The position numbers and the translations under genes were made by a program. This document shows, in pieces, positions 24,416 to 32,599 of a DNA stretch of 37,283 nt. The stretch is from Intestinimonas aquisgranensis (GTDB lineage Bacteria; Bacillota; Clostridia; Oscillospirales; Oscillospiraceae), in assembly GCA_020687605.1 (NCBI GenBank), contig JAJEQY010000029.1:1-37283 (forward strand), given 5' to 3'. A model generated the notes under the pieces. That model was not told where the DNA came from. It did not search any database and saw nothing but the letters and a program-made list of their open reading frames with translations. Position 1 is the stretch's first letter; each line of letters starts with the position of its first letter.

Positions 24416-24826
24416 ATGGACGAGAATATCATCGCAGCAGCCCTCGCCACGGAGCGGAAACGCTATACCACCCTCACCGAGGTCATGGAGCTGACCAAGG
24501 AATTGAGTGACGCCTTTCAGCGTCAGGACCAGGTGTCAGTGCGTTTATTTTTGAGTATGCGGCAGGAGCCGATCAATCAGCTCAGAGAGTATCGGGCCAT
24601 TCAACGCAAACGGTGCGCGGCTCTTCCTGATGAGGAGGGCGAGGTCCTGTGGAAGGTACTGACGGGCCAGGGCAGCGGGGATGGTTCGGAGCAGCTCCAG
24701 GTTTTGGAGAAGCTGGTCGGGCAGAACCGGAACCTGCTGGAGCGAGTTCAGGAAGCGGACCGTCAGGTCAGCATGAAACTGGGTGGAAAAAAGTCCTACT
24801 ATGCCCGTCGGAAAGAGCACGGATAG
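24416..24826 (+). CDS. Small helical protein, possible flagellar chaperone (FliT/FlgN-like)
   Basis: 136 residues, highly charged and predicted helical throughout, with leucine heptads in about residues 15-75 and 85-120 and a basic C-terminus (GGKKSYYARRKEHG). No motif identifies it firmly. Position directly after fliS (14-base gap) and size suggest a FliT- or FlgN-type export chaperone; this is inference from context. A purine-rich AGGGCAAGCAGG precedes the ATG. Confidence 0.6.
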   Translation: MDENIIAAALATERKRYTTLTEVMELTKELSDAFQRQDQVSVRLFLSMRQEPINQLREYRAIQRKRCAALPDEEGEVLWKVLTGQGSGDGSEQLQVLEKLVGQNRNLLERVQEADRQVSMKLGGKKSYYARRKEHG

Positions 24827-24847
24827 GAGAAGGACTTCCGTACCAAC

Positions 24848-24886
24848 GAAAATTCCCCTGCCGGCGGGGCGCGCCGGCAGGGGAAT
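24848..24886 (-). terminator. Intrinsic terminator, mainly for the C39-like peptidase gene
   Basis: ATTCCCCTGCCGGCG (24852-24866) pairs exactly with 24872-24886 around a 5-base loop. On the minus strand the stem is followed by TTTT; on the plus strand no T tract follows, so it may also end the fliS operon but less efficiently. Confidence 0.75.
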
Positions 24887-24892
24887 CGTGCG

Positions 24893-25768
24893 TTATGACT
24901 GCTGTGAGATGGTGTCCACAGTGGAAATACACCATAGCGGGGCACCGGAACTGCGGGTGGCCGAGAGCTCGTCAATGATGAGCTGTGGGTCCCAGGCGGT
25001 GAGGCTGCGCTCCCGGCTGTTCGGGTCGGCCACCAGTATTTTCCCTTCCAGGGTGAGGCCCCGGAGGAGGATGAAGTGTCCGCTGGAAGTGAAGTGCCCT
25101 CGGGTCATCAGGGCCACGAAGAGCTGGCCGGAGGCGAGAGACTGAGAGATCGCATCTGGCGTCAGGTCTGTCCAGGGGGCTGCTTTTAGTCCGTAGGCGG
25201 ACGCCGCGGCCTGGATCAGACCGTTGTAGGAGCCGCTGCCCGGTGCGCAGTAGCCGGATTCGTAGGCCCATTGAGCCATGGCGGAGGGGTCGACCATCTG
25301 GTCAGTGAGGCTGGAGACCACCATTGCCATGGCGGTAGGGCCGCAGCCGTAGCCGCCGATTTTATCCGGCCCGTAGGGAGCGGAGGCCCAGGGCTCCTCT
25401 CCCTGGTTGAAGTAGACGATTTCCACGTTGCCGCCGGTGAGGACTTCATGACCATCTCTCTGAACAAATTCTGTGATGGCGGGATCTTCCCTGGGCTGGG
25501 TATTTTCAAGGGCCGGGTCGCCGGCCAGCTGTTCCTCCGGCATCTCCTCCTGCTTCGGCGGAGTGGGGATATGCTGGACCGCTGCGTTCAGCAGTGCGGA
25601 GCCAGCGGAGCGGATATGCTCTGCGGCGGCAATCACCGGCGCTGTGATGCACTGGAAGAGGTCCGGTGCGGCAAAGCGGCATACCAGCAGTTCTGCACTG
25701 GCGACGCACACCAGAGCCAGGCACACCGCCAGGAAGATTTTTTTGCCGGGACCTTTTTTGGAGGACAA
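24893..25768 (-). CDS. Secreted or membrane-anchored C39-like cysteine peptidase
   Basis: About 290 residues. A basic start and one membrane segment (FLAVCLALVCVASAELL) act as signal or anchor; a Pro/Glu-rich spacer follows; the C-terminal domain (about 110-290) matches the C39-like (BtrH/Peptidase_C39_2) papain fold: catalytic Cys in GYGCGPTAMAM, His in SSGHFILLRG and Asp in VADPNSRE. Outside the cell it may cleave peptides; the substrate is unknown. TTG 25768 has GAGGTG six bases before it; a GTG at 25777 would add three residues but lacks a site. Downstream is a terminator; upstream a divergent promoter region shared with the ABC ATPase gene. Confidence 0.82.
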   Translation of the reverse strand: MSSKKGPGKKIFLAVCLALVCVASAELLVCRFAAPDLFQCITAPVIAAAEHIRSAGSALLNAAVQHIPTPPKQEEMPEEQLAGDPALENTQPREDPAITEFVQRDGHEVLTGGNVEIVYFNQGEEPWASAPYGPDKIGGYGCGPTAMAMVVSSLTDQMVDPSAMAQWAYESGYCAPGSGSYNGLIQAAASAYGLKAAPWTDLTPDAISQSLASGQLFVALMTRGHFTSSGHFILLRGLTLEGKILVADPNSRERSLTAWDPQLIIDELSATRSSGAPLWCISTVDTISQQS

Positions 25769-25803
25769 GAAAAACACCTCGGAACATTAGACTGTATTTG
25801 AAG

Positions 25804-25832
25804 ATTATAGCAGAAGTTTTGCCGGTTGTATA
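25804..25832 (-). promoter_or_regulatory. Sigma-A type promoter of the C39-like peptidase gene
   Basis: On the minus strand: -35 TATACA (25832-25827), spacer of 17, -10 TATAAT (25809-25804). Perfect -10 and four of six bases at -35. It lies about 35 bases before the peptidase start. Confidence 0.65.
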
Positions 25833-25850
25833 CAGAAAGAGGGACGCCGT

Positions 25851-26585
25851 ATGCCAGAGATACGCCTGGAGAAGATCACAAAATTCTACAAACAGGAGAA
25901 ACGGCAGGTGGCGGCCATCCGGGACGTGGACCTGACCGTCCGGCAGGGAGAGTTCCTCTTTGTGACGGGGAGCAGCGGCGCGGGAAAATCCACTCTGTTG
26001 CGGCTCATCACGGGAGATCTCCAGCCCAGCAGCGGCACTGTGTATCTGGATGGAGCCAGCCGCACCCTCCTCTCACGACGGTTCCGGGAGCGGCTGATGT
26101 TCGGTTATGTGCCCCAGATCCCCCAGCTGATGCGGCGGCGGACCATCCGGGACAATCTGACGGCCATCGCCATGATCCAGGGGGGGCGCCGGCATGGGCC
26201 GATAGAGGAACGGGTCAACAAGGCCCTCAGCATGGTTGGGCTTCCCGGGGTGGAGGACCGCTATCCGGTGGAGCTGTCTCAAGGCGAGTGCCGCCGGGTG
26301 GAGCTGGCCCGGGCTATGATCAACAGCCCGGCGGTGCTGGTCCTGGACGAGCTGACCGCCAACCAGGATGAGGACACCATCTGGGACCTCTTTCACCTGC
26401 TGGAAGAGCTCAATCACCGGGGGACCACCATCATCATGGCCACCCACGCCAAACCTTTTGTCAACATGCTGCGCAAACGGGTGGTGACCCTGGTGGACGG
26501 ACGGGTTTTTGCCGATGTGGAGAAGGGGCGGTACGGCGATGTGGTGGGCCGCCCGGCATCCCACCCGGAGGGAACGGAACGATAA
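25851..26585 (+). CDS. FtsE-like ABC transporter ATPase without adjacent permease
   Basis: ABC ATPase of 244 residues, closest in pattern to FtsE. Walker A is GSSGAGKST, the signature is LSQGECRRVELARAM (Gln where LSGGE is usual), Walker B is AVLVLDELTANQDE with catalytic Glu present, and the switch His is in MATHAK. FtsE normally works with the permease FtsX to control cell-wall hydrolases at division, but no ftsX follows. Instead an FtsA-like gene starts 16 bases downstream. A dedicated permease elsewhere or a non-transport role are both possible. A weak AGAGGGA lies upstream of the ATG. Confidence 0.8.
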   Translation: MPEIRLEKITKFYKQEKRQVAAIRDVDLTVRQGEFLFVTGSSGAGKSTLLRLITGDLQPSSGTVYLDGASRTLLSRRFRERLMFGYVPQIPQLMRRRTIRDNLTAIAMIQGGRRHGPIEERVNKALSMVGLPGVEDRYPVELSQGECRRVELARAMINSPAVLVLDELTANQDEDTIWDLFHLLEELNHRGTTIIMATHAKPFVNMLRKRVVTLVDGRVFADVEKGRYGDVVGRPASHPEGTER

Positions 26586-26601
26586 GAAAGGCGGGAAGGA
26601 C

Positions 26602-28464
26602 ATGGCAGAGACGAAGACGCCCGATGGGGTCCAGACGGAGGAGCTCATCTACGCTCTGGATGTAGGGACCAGGAGCGTCATCGGCATGGTGGGCCGGGCG
26701 GAAAATGGCCGGGTCCGGGTGCTGGCGGTGGAGAAGCAGCCCCACCCCAGGCGTGCCATGCTGGACGGCCAGATCGAGGACATCGCCCAGGTGGCTCAGG
26801 TGGTGGAGCAGGTGACCCGCCGGCTGGAAGAGCGCATGGGGCTGAAGCTGGAGCGGGCCTGTGTGGCGGCGGCCGGCCGGGCGCTGCGCACCGAGCAGGG
26901 CCATGGCGTGCTGGAGCTGCCTGAGACCGGAAAACTGGGTGAGGAGCAGCTGGGCCAGCTGGAGGCGACGGCGGTGGCCGACGCCGAGCAGCACCTCCAG
27001 GAGGGAGAGGACCAGGGGCAGCGGCTCTTCCTGGTGGGTTACACCGTGACACGGTTCCTCCTGGACGGCTATCCCATGACCAGTCTGCTGGGCCACACAG
27101 GCCGGAATATTGAGGCCGACGTAGTGGCGACCTTTCTGCCCGGCGAGGTGGTGGACAGCCTGTATGCCGTGCTGCGGGAAGCCGGACTGGAGGTGGCCAG
27201 TCTGACGCTGGAGCCCATCGCCGCCCTCAACGCCGCCATCCCTGCCAAGCTGCGGCTGCTGAATCTGGCTCTGGTGGACATCGGTGCCGGTACCTCCGAT
27301 ATTGCCATCTGCCGGGAGGGCAGCGTGGTGGGCTATACCATGGCCACTGTGGCGGGGGACGAGATCACTGAAGCCCTCATGCGGACCTACCTTGTGGACT
27401 ACCGCACCGCGGAGGAAATGAAGGCGGCCCTGGGGCAGAGTGAGACTATCACCTTCACCGACATCCTGGGGATGGAGCAGACCTGCGGGGCGGAGGAGGT
27501 ATTGGCCGCCGCCGATCAAGCCGGACAGTCCCTGGTGGATGAGGTGGCTGCACGGGTGCTGGAACTCAACGGGGGAGCCCCTTCGGCCCTGTTCCTGGCC
27601 GGCGGCGGCAGCAAGCTCTCCTCCCTGCGGGAGAAGATGGCCCAGGCCCTGGGCATGGACCCCAGGCGGGTGGCCCTGGCGGGCGCTCACTTCAAGACCA
27701 GCGCCTTCTCCGATACGGTAGAGCTGGAAGATCCGGAGTACACCACCCCTCTGGGGATCGCAGTGTCCGCGGGTCTGGGGCTCATCAGCGACAGCTACCG
27801 TATCCTCCTCAACGACCGGCCGGCCAAACTCTTCCGGAATGGCCGCCTGACGCTGCTGGAGCTGCTGATGATGAACGGCTACGGCTACCGGGATCTGCTG
27901 GGCCGGAACGGAAAGAGCGCGGTGCTGGAGGTAGATGGCCGGCGACTGGTCTTCCACGGTGAGCCTTCTCAGCCCGCCGTGCTGGAGGTCAACGGAGCAC
28001 CTGCCCGGCCTTCCGATGTGATTCACGCCGGAGACAAAATTCGCTTTGTCCCGGCCACACCCGGAGCCGACCGGAAGGTGACGGTCCGGGAGGTGCTGGA
28101 GCGCCTGGGGGCGCAAAGTCTTCTGGCTGACGGGGTGCAGCTGGTCCCGGAGGACGAGATTCCCGCGGGCGTTCGGCTTCAGACGGGCGCAGCGCCAGTG
28201 GCTGAAAAGCCGGAGCTGCCGGCTGTCAGTGAGCCGGAACGGCCGGTGGCGGAGAGCTGCCGTCTGACCCTCAATGGCCGCACGCTGCTGCTGCCCCCCA
28301 AGCCGGAGGGCGGGCCCTATTATCTCATGGATCTCCTGGAGCGCTCCGGTATCGACTTTGAACACCTGGACCGCCCGGTCCGCCTGGCAGTCAACGGCCA
28401 GGCCGGCGCGTTTCAACAGGTGCTCCGGCCCGGCGATCAGGTGGAGATCCGATATGAAGCGTAG
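26602..28464 (+). CDS. FtsA/PilM-like actin-fold protein with beta-grasp-like C-terminal tail
   Basis: 620 residues. Residues about 15-420 are an FtsA-type actin fold: phosphate-1 ALDVGTRS (Asp20, Gly22, Thr23), an SHS2/1C-like insertion, phosphate-2 LVDIGAGTSDIAI (about 225) and adenosine motif LAGGGSKLSS (about 330). FtsA usually ends near 420 in a membrane-binding helix; here about 190 residues follow. That tail holds two segments shaped like ThiS/TGS beta-grasp ends, VNGAPARPSDVIHAGDKIRF (about 464-483) and VNGQAGAFQQVLRPGDQVEI (about 597-616). It is probably a paralogue and not the main division FtsA. GGGAAGGA precedes ATG 26602; the lipoprotein gene overlaps its end by 11 bases. Confidence 0.82.
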   Translation: MAETKTPDGVQTEELIYALDVGTRSVIGMVGRAENGRVRVLAVEKQPHPRRAMLDGQIEDIAQVAQVVEQVTRRLEERMGLKLERACVAAAGRALRTEQGHGVLELPETGKLGEEQLGQLEATAVADAEQHLQEGEDQGQRLFLVGYTVTRFLLDGYPMTSLLGHTGRNIEADVVATFLPGEVVDSLYAVLREAGLEVASLTLEPIAALNAAIPAKLRLLNLALVDIGAGTSDIAICREGSVVGYTMATVAGDEITEALMRTYLVDYRTAEEMKAALGQSETITFTDILGMEQTCGAEEVLAAADQAGQSLVDEVAARVLELNGGAPSALFLAGGGSKLSSLREKMAQALGMDPRRVALAGAHFKTSAFSDTVELEDPEYTTPLGIAVSAGLGLISDSYRILLNDRPAKLFRNGRLTLLELLMMNGYGYRDLLGRNGKSAVLEVDGRRLVFHGEPSQPAVLEVNGAPARPSDVIHAGDKIRFVPATPGADRKVTVREVLERLGAQSLLADGVQLVPEDEIPAGVRLQTGAAPVAEKPELPAVSEPERPVAESCRLTLNGRTLLLPPKPEGGPYYLMDLLERSGIDFEHLDRPVRLAVNGQAGAFQQVLRPGDQVEIRYEA

Positions 28465-29215
28465 AAAGGATGTGGCTCTTTTGAACCGATGTAAGATACA
28501 GCTGTCTCTGGTAGGGCTTGCGCTGCTGCTCACCCTGAGCGGGTGCGGCGGCGGAGGGGCAGAGATGCCCGAGATCTACGCCGTAGGGGATGACAGTATG
28601 CCAGCTCTGGGCACAGTGGGTGTCCCCGGAGCGGAAGGGACGACCTTCACCACAGAGCAGGGGGAAGAAGGGGAGCCAGTCACCTATGTGTATGGCGGCC
28701 TGGTCTCCGGAGGCGCGGAGGCGGAGATCTATGTGGACGCGCTGACGGCGGACGGTACGTGTTCGGTGATCGATGAGTCGGGCGTTATCCAGGAAGCGCC
28801 GGACTTCACGGCGGAGGAGGGTTCCGTCCTGGTGGGCAAAAATACCCAGGCGGAGGACGGTATTCTCCAGGTGGCGCTCCAGTGGACGGCAGACAGCTGT
28901 ACCGTCACCGTGTCAGTGGTGGATGGACTTCAGGTGTCGGAACCCCAGGATGAACCCACCATTACCGTGACCCAGGCGGTGGACAGCATCGAGTCCATGT
29001 CCCCTGCCCTGTTGGGACTGGAGGGCACCTCTATGGAGGATTATCTGGTCTATCCCCAGGACGGCTATGTGCTGGTGGACGGAGAAACCTGCTACCAGAT
29101 GAATGTCTACAGCAAAGATCACTCCATCCAGGAGACCTGCATGCTCACTTTGGATGGCAAAACCCTCTACCGCCTGGACCGGGAGACCGGGCAGGTGGAA
29201 CAGGTGAAGGGATAA
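28454..29215 (+). CDS. Predicted lipoprotein of unknown function
   Basis: About 253 residues. A basic start, a hydrophobic stretch (LSLVGLALLLTLSGC) and a lipobox LSGC followed by Gly residues indicate lipidation by signal peptidase II and export. The mature part is acidic and beta-rich with no motif I recognise; its end (MLTLDGKTLYRLDRETGQVE) resembles beta-propeller or PASTA-like strands only loosely. ATG 28454 overlaps the previous gene; GTG 28472 or TTG 28481 are alternatives, the latter with AAAGGA upstream. Overlap and terminator place it as last gene of the FtsE-like/FtsA-like operon. Confidence 0.75.
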   Translation: MKRRKDVALLNRCKIQLSLVGLALLLTLSGCGGGGAEMPEIYAVGDDSMPALGTVGVPGAEGTTFTTEQGEEGEPVTYVYGGLVSGGAEAEIYVDALTADGTCSVIDESGVIQEAPDFTAEEGSVLVGKNTQAEDGILQVALQWTADSCTVTVSVVDGLQVSEPQDEPTITVTQAVDSIESMSPALLGLEGTSMEDYLVYPQDGYVLVDGETCYQMNVYSKDHSIQETCMLTLDGKTLYRLDRETGQVEQVKG

Positions 29216-29253
29216 AAAACAGAGGAGGTCCGGTGACGGACCTCCTCTGTTTT
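29216..29253. terminator. Bidirectional intrinsic terminator
   Basis: AAAACAGAGGAGGTCCG (29216-29232), loop GTGA, exact complement at 29237-29253 followed by T on the plus strand. The A-rich left flank gives a T tract on the minus strand as well. It serves the lipoprotein gene (+) and the M28 peptidase gene (-). Confidence 0.9.
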
Positions 29254-29272
29254 TCTGTGTGTGGACAGGTAT

Positions 29273-31441
29273 TCAGCCCAGCAGGGCGGACAGATCGATC
29301 ATGGCCTGCGTCTCTTTCGCACCCAGGTCGGCCAGGATCTGGGTCTGAGCCTGGATGGCGGCCTCATAGACGGCGATCTCCTGGGTGAAGTCGCCACCGG
29401 TCTCCTCGTAGCGGACGAAGAGACTGCGGGTGGCGGCGTCTACGTCGGCCTTGGTGAAGCCGATGTCGGTGCCCCAGTAGAGGTTGTCCTGGTTGTCCTC
29501 GCCCCAGAGCATGTCGTCCTGGATGGCGATGACCTCGGGGGAGAAGTACATGGCATACCACTCCAGCACGTTGTTCACAGTCCAGGCGTACTCGTCCACG
29601 GCGGTGGCCACGTCGCCGGTCTCCAGGCAGGCGATGATATCCCGGCAGAGCTGGATGTTCTCCTGGGGAGCCTCGTGGGGGACAATGGGCCGCTCGTACA
29701 TGAGGCCCAGCAGGTTCTTCTGGGCGAACTGGAAGGCGGCCAGGTTCTTGGCCGTCAGCTCACGGCCCTGGGCCCACAGCTCGGCCATAGCGGCGGTGTC
29801 ACCCTCGGCGCGGGCGGCGGCGTAGTCGTCGTTGACCTGCTTGACCTGATCGGCCATGGTCTGGGCAGCGGTGTTCAGACCCTCCAGGGCGGCCTTGTAG
29901 GCATCCACGTCCACACCGGCCTCCGCCATCAGGTCCTCGTCCATGGAGGCGAGAATGCGGTCATACTGGGCGGTGAAGTCCAGGTAGAGGGCGGGGGTCT
30001 GGTCGATATACATGGCCAGGGCGCCGTAGTACTTCAGGTTGAAGTCCATGACGGCCTCATTGTAGGTGTCGGGGGTGTCGTACTGGCTGTGGTAGATGTC
30101 CACGTAGAAGGGGAAGACGGTCTCCATATCCTTCTGAAGGAGGAAGCCGTTCACCGTGGAGGGTACACCGGCGGCGTAGTAGGAGAAGTCGTCGGAGTAG
30201 GTGTAGGTCTGGTAGCCCTCGGTGAGGACGCCGTCTGGGAAGCAGCCCTCGGGGTCGGGGGAGTAGGGGTACTCGTTGGCGAAGTAGTCCAGCATGGCGT
30301 ACATCTCGGGGGCGGAGTAGGTGCTGGTGTAGGTGTCGAACTCATAGGCGGGCAGCTCGAAGTTGAGGAAGGCCAGGGTCTTGCCCACCCACTCGGGGTG
30401 GACGTTGTTGATCATCTCCCAGGCGCCCACAGTCCAGTCGTACTGGGTGTAGGAGGAGCCCCACTCCTCGGCGCCATGGAGGCAGAAGACGATGTCGTTC
30501 TCGGGCTGGTAGCCGGAGTCGATCATACCCTTGGCCATGGCCAGCACCAGACCCACGGCGCAGTTGTCGTCCTGGAAGCCGGTGAAGTGGACGTCGTAGT
30601 GGCCGCCCACGATGATCTGGTAGTCGGAGGACTTGCCGGGGATGCGGCCCAGGATGTTGTAGGTGGTGCCGTCCTCACTGACCTCGTTGTCCACCACCAG
30701 GGTGGCGGTGACGGGGCCTTCAGAGAGCTTAGCCTGGATGGCCTGGGAATCGGCAAGGCCGATGGACAGGGTGGGGATGGCGGTGGGGCCGCAGATGTCC
30801 TGGCAGTTGAGGGCGTCGTCGGCCACCTGGGCAAAGCCGCCCACGTTGGCGGCCAGAATGGCGGCAGCGCCCTGATGCTGGGCTTCCAGCATGGGGTAGG
30901 TGATCCACCAGTTGCTGCGCTGGTCGATATCGATGAGGACGATCTTGCCCGTCACGTCCAGACCCTCGTAGTCCCACATGGTACCGTCGCCCACGTAGAC
31001 GATCTCGGCGGTAAGACCCTCAGCGGGGGTGGAGGCGGTGGCGTAGGAATAGACGGTGTATTCCTCACCGTCCACGGTGAGGCTGGCCCCGTTGAACTGC
31101 CAGCGGTCGCAGTCGGCGGCGGCCTTCTCTACGTCGGAGAGACCAATCTCCTCCATGAGACCGGCCAGATAGTCGGCGGTGGCGTGTTCGGCGTCGCTGC
31201 CGGCGTTCCGGCCGCCCAGCTCGGAGTTGAAGAAGTCGGGGTTGGTGCTCAGCTCCAAGGCCACGTCGTAGGCATAATCGGCGGAGGCGGCGGAGAGAAA
31301 GCTCTCGTAGGCGGCGCCGGGGTCATTGGCGGCGGGGACCTCGCCGGTGGGGGCGGGGGTGGTCTGAGCCGTGGTGCCGCAGGCGGCCAGGCCGGAGACC
31401 AGGCCCAGGGTCAGGAGCAGTGCGGTGAGTCGTCTTTTCAA
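29273..31441 (-). CDS. M28 family zinc aminopeptidase lipoprotein with PA domain
   Basis: 722 residues, exported: hydrophobic signal with lipobox GLAAC and a Thr/Pro-rich linker. A PA-domain insert (about 140-260, near VTGKIVLIDIDQR) precedes the peptidase core with M28 zinc ligands: His and Asp in GGHYDVHFTGFQDDN, the Glu pair in HGAEEWGSS and a distal His in DIYHSQYDT. The C-terminal 220 residues are helical and acidic with no motif I know. Likely trims peptides at the cell surface. I use TTG 31441, 9 bases after AGGAGG (31456-31451); the earlier in-frame TTG at 31459 would place that site inside the gene. Confidence 0.87.
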   Translation of the reverse strand: MKRRLTALLLTLGLVSGLAACGTTAQTTPAPTGEVPAANDPGAAYESFLSAASADYAYDVALELSTNPDFFNSELGGRNAGSDAEHATADYLAGLMEEIGLSDVEKAAADCDRWQFNGASLTVDGEEYTVYSYATASTPAEGLTAEIVYVGDGTMWDYEGLDVTGKIVLIDIDQRSNWWITYPMLEAQHQGAAAILAANVGGFAQVADDALNCQDICGPTAIPTLSIGLADSQAIQAKLSEGPVTATLVVDNEVSEDGTTYNILGRIPGKSSDYQIIVGGHYDVHFTGFQDDNCAVGLVLAMAKGMIDSGYQPENDIVFCLHGAEEWGSSYTQYDWTVGAWEMINNVHPEWVGKTLAFLNFELPAYEFDTYTSTYSAPEMYAMLDYFANEYPYSPDPEGCFPDGVLTEGYQTYTYSDDFSYYAAGVPSTVNGFLLQKDMETVFPFYVDIYHSQYDTPDTYNEAVMDFNLKYYGALAMYIDQTPALYLDFTAQYDRILASMDEDLMAEAGVDVDAYKAALEGLNTAAQTMADQVKQVNDDYAAARAEGDTAAMAELWAQGRELTAKNLAAFQFAQKNLLGLMYERPIVPHEAPQENIQLCRDIIACLETGDVATAVDEYAWTVNNVLEWYAMYFSPEVIAIQDDMLWGEDNQDNLYWGTDIGFTKADVDAATRSLFVRYEETGGDFTQEIAVYEAAIQAQTQILADLGAKETQAMIDLSALLG

Positions 31442-31467
31442 TTCTGTGTTCCTCCTCAAAGTCTCTT

Positions 31468-31497
31468 TCTATAAACAGCCCAACTTCGGGCCGTCTA
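31468..31497 (-). promoter_or_regulatory. Possible promoter of the M28 peptidase gene
   Basis: On the minus strand: TAGACG (31497-31492), spacer of 18, TATAGA (31473-31468), four of six matches in each box. It lies just before the ribosome binding site and downstream of the terminator at 31533-31564. Confidence 0.35.
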
Positions 31498-31532
31498 CCG
31501 GCGGGAGGCGCACCGCAAAGAGAAATGAGGAC

Positions 31533-31564
31533 AAAAAAGGCGGTGCGCCGGAAAGCGCACCGCC
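31533..31564 (-). terminator. Intrinsic terminator of an upstream minus-strand transcript
   Basis: On the minus strand GGCGGTGCGC (31564-31555), loop of six, GCGCACCGCC (31548-31539), followed by TTTTTT. No protein-coding gene on this strand ends here, so it either attenuates the M28 peptidase leader or ends a non-coding RNA. Confidence 0.8.
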
Positions 31565-31953
31565 TGTGAAGGGCACGGCTCCGCACAGGGAGCCGCGGTC
31601 ATGATGTGTCAAGAGGGATACGCCGCCGGAGAGGGCGCCGCGTATCAGTGCCGTGGTTGGGCCGCCGGGAGGGTGGCTTCTGCACAGGAGCACCGGGTGC
31701 AAAGATGACTTTTCCACTCTTATTGACCATTTCACAAGTTGATGCGTTTTCCAACTTATAAAACCTGAGCGTCCAAGCGCTCAATCAATAAGGCAACAAA
31801 AGTTGCCAATCCGTACCCGCGGTACGGTCCCCGGCTCTTCGACGGGTTTTCGGCATTTGACCCGGCCGTCCGTGTAGCCTCGGCTCCCCAGGCAGAGGAG
31901 CGGTCAAAATCTTTGATCAGATGACTCCAATCAGAAGCCGCATGAAGCGGCAG
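31533..31953 (-). ncRNA. Candidate structured RNA or long leader (unassigned)
   Basis: The 566 bases between the M28 peptidase and the acetyltransferase have no convincing protein. On the minus strand they hold a row of hairpins: GCCGC/GCGGC (31951-31937), CCGTACC/GGTACGG (about 31828-31811), GGCAAC-TTTT-GTTGCC (about 31807-31792), GAGCG/CGCTC (about 31780-31766), GATACGC/GCGTATC (about 31648-31618), CGGCTCC/GGAGCCG (about 31595-31575), then the terminator. A weak promoter lies just upstream. Two short stretches, GGGGAGCCGAGG and CCGAAAACCCGTC, recall the c-di-AMP (ydaO) riboswitch, but its conserved GCUAAC segment is missing. I cannot assign a family. Confidence 0.35.
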
Positions 31954-31958
31954 GAGGT

Positions 31959-31987
31959 AGCATACCATTTTTTGCATGAAAATGCAA
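31959..31987 (-). promoter_or_regulatory. Possible promoter of the structured RNA region
   Basis: On the minus strand: TTGCAT (31987-31982), spacer of 17, TATGCT (31964-31959). Moderate match to sigma-A. TTGCAT also pairs with a nearby ATGCAA, so the match may be part of a small hairpin instead. Confidence 0.3.
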
Positions 31988-32007
31988 GAGTTTTTTTCGC
32001 GGCCAGA

Positions 32008-32586
32008 TCATGGATTGATGCGGTCGGCCTCGGTGATGGGGCGCAGCACCCGGCAGGGGTTCCCCGCCGCAACCACGCCGGGTGGAATGTCGTGGGTGAC
32101 CACGCTCCCCGCCCCAATGACGCTGCCGCTGCCGATGGTGACCCCCTGGAGGATCACCACGTTGCCGCCCAGCCACACGTCGTCCCCCAGGGTGATGGGG
32201 AGGGCCCGCTCCAGGCCCTGAGCCCGCTGGGCGGCGTCCAGAGGGTGGTTGGCGGTGTAGAGCCCGCAGTTGGGCCCCAGGAAACAGTTTTTTCCCAGGG
32301 TGATGGGGGCTCCGTCCATGAGGTAGACCCCGTGGTTGAGAAAGCTGCCGTCACCGATGCGGCAGTTGGCGCCGTAGTCGGCGTAAAAAGGGGAGAGGAT
32401 GGTGACGCCCTTTCCAAGCCCGGGGATCAGGGCACGGAGCAGTGCGCTCCGTGTCTCGGTGTTACCCGGCGCCGCGGCGTTGAAGGCGGCACAGAGCTCC
32501 TCCGCCTTCATGCGGGCGGCGAGAAGCTCGGGATCGAAGTTGGCGTCATACCATAGTCCGGCGTCCATTTTTTCCTTCTCTGTCAT
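32008..32586 (-). CDS. Sugar O-acetyltransferase (Maa/NodL/LacA type)
   Basis: 192 residues: an N-terminal Mac helical domain (LWYDANFDPELLAARMKAEEL) followed by left-handed beta-helix hexapeptide repeats (about 60-185). The catalytic His is in LYTANHPLDA and the end has the usual IPPGVVAAGNPCRVLRPI. It should transfer acetyl from acetyl-CoA to maltose, glucose or a similar sugar; the acceptor cannot be told from sequence. AAGGAGG is 9 bases upstream of the ATG. The LysO genes lie just upstream on the same strand (13-base gap), so co-transcription is likely although functions differ. Confidence 0.9.
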   Translation of the reverse strand: MTEKEKMDAGLWYDANFDPELLAARMKAEELCAAFNAAAPGNTETRSALLRALIPGLGKGVTILSPFYADYGANCRIGDGSFLNHGVYLMDGAPITLGKNCFLGPNCGLYTANHPLDAAQRAQGLERALPITLGDDVWLGGNVVILQGVTIGSGSVIGAGSVVTHDIPPGVVAAGNPCRVLRPITEADRINP

Positions 32587-32599
32587 GGGGACTGCCTCC

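Noticed and set aside
29261..31474. Long plus-strand open frame of 737 codons opposite the M28 peptidase gene
   Set aside because: Its translation is a Val/Gly/His-rich low-complexity chain with no motifs, the usual mirror of a GC-rich gene; the minus strand encodes a complete peptidase with lipobox and zinc ligands.
31800..31920. c-di-AMP (ydaO) riboswitch
   Set aside because: GGGGAGCCGAGG and CCGAAAACCCGTC resemble parts of the motif, but the conserved GCUAAC segment and the expected hairpin spacing are absent.
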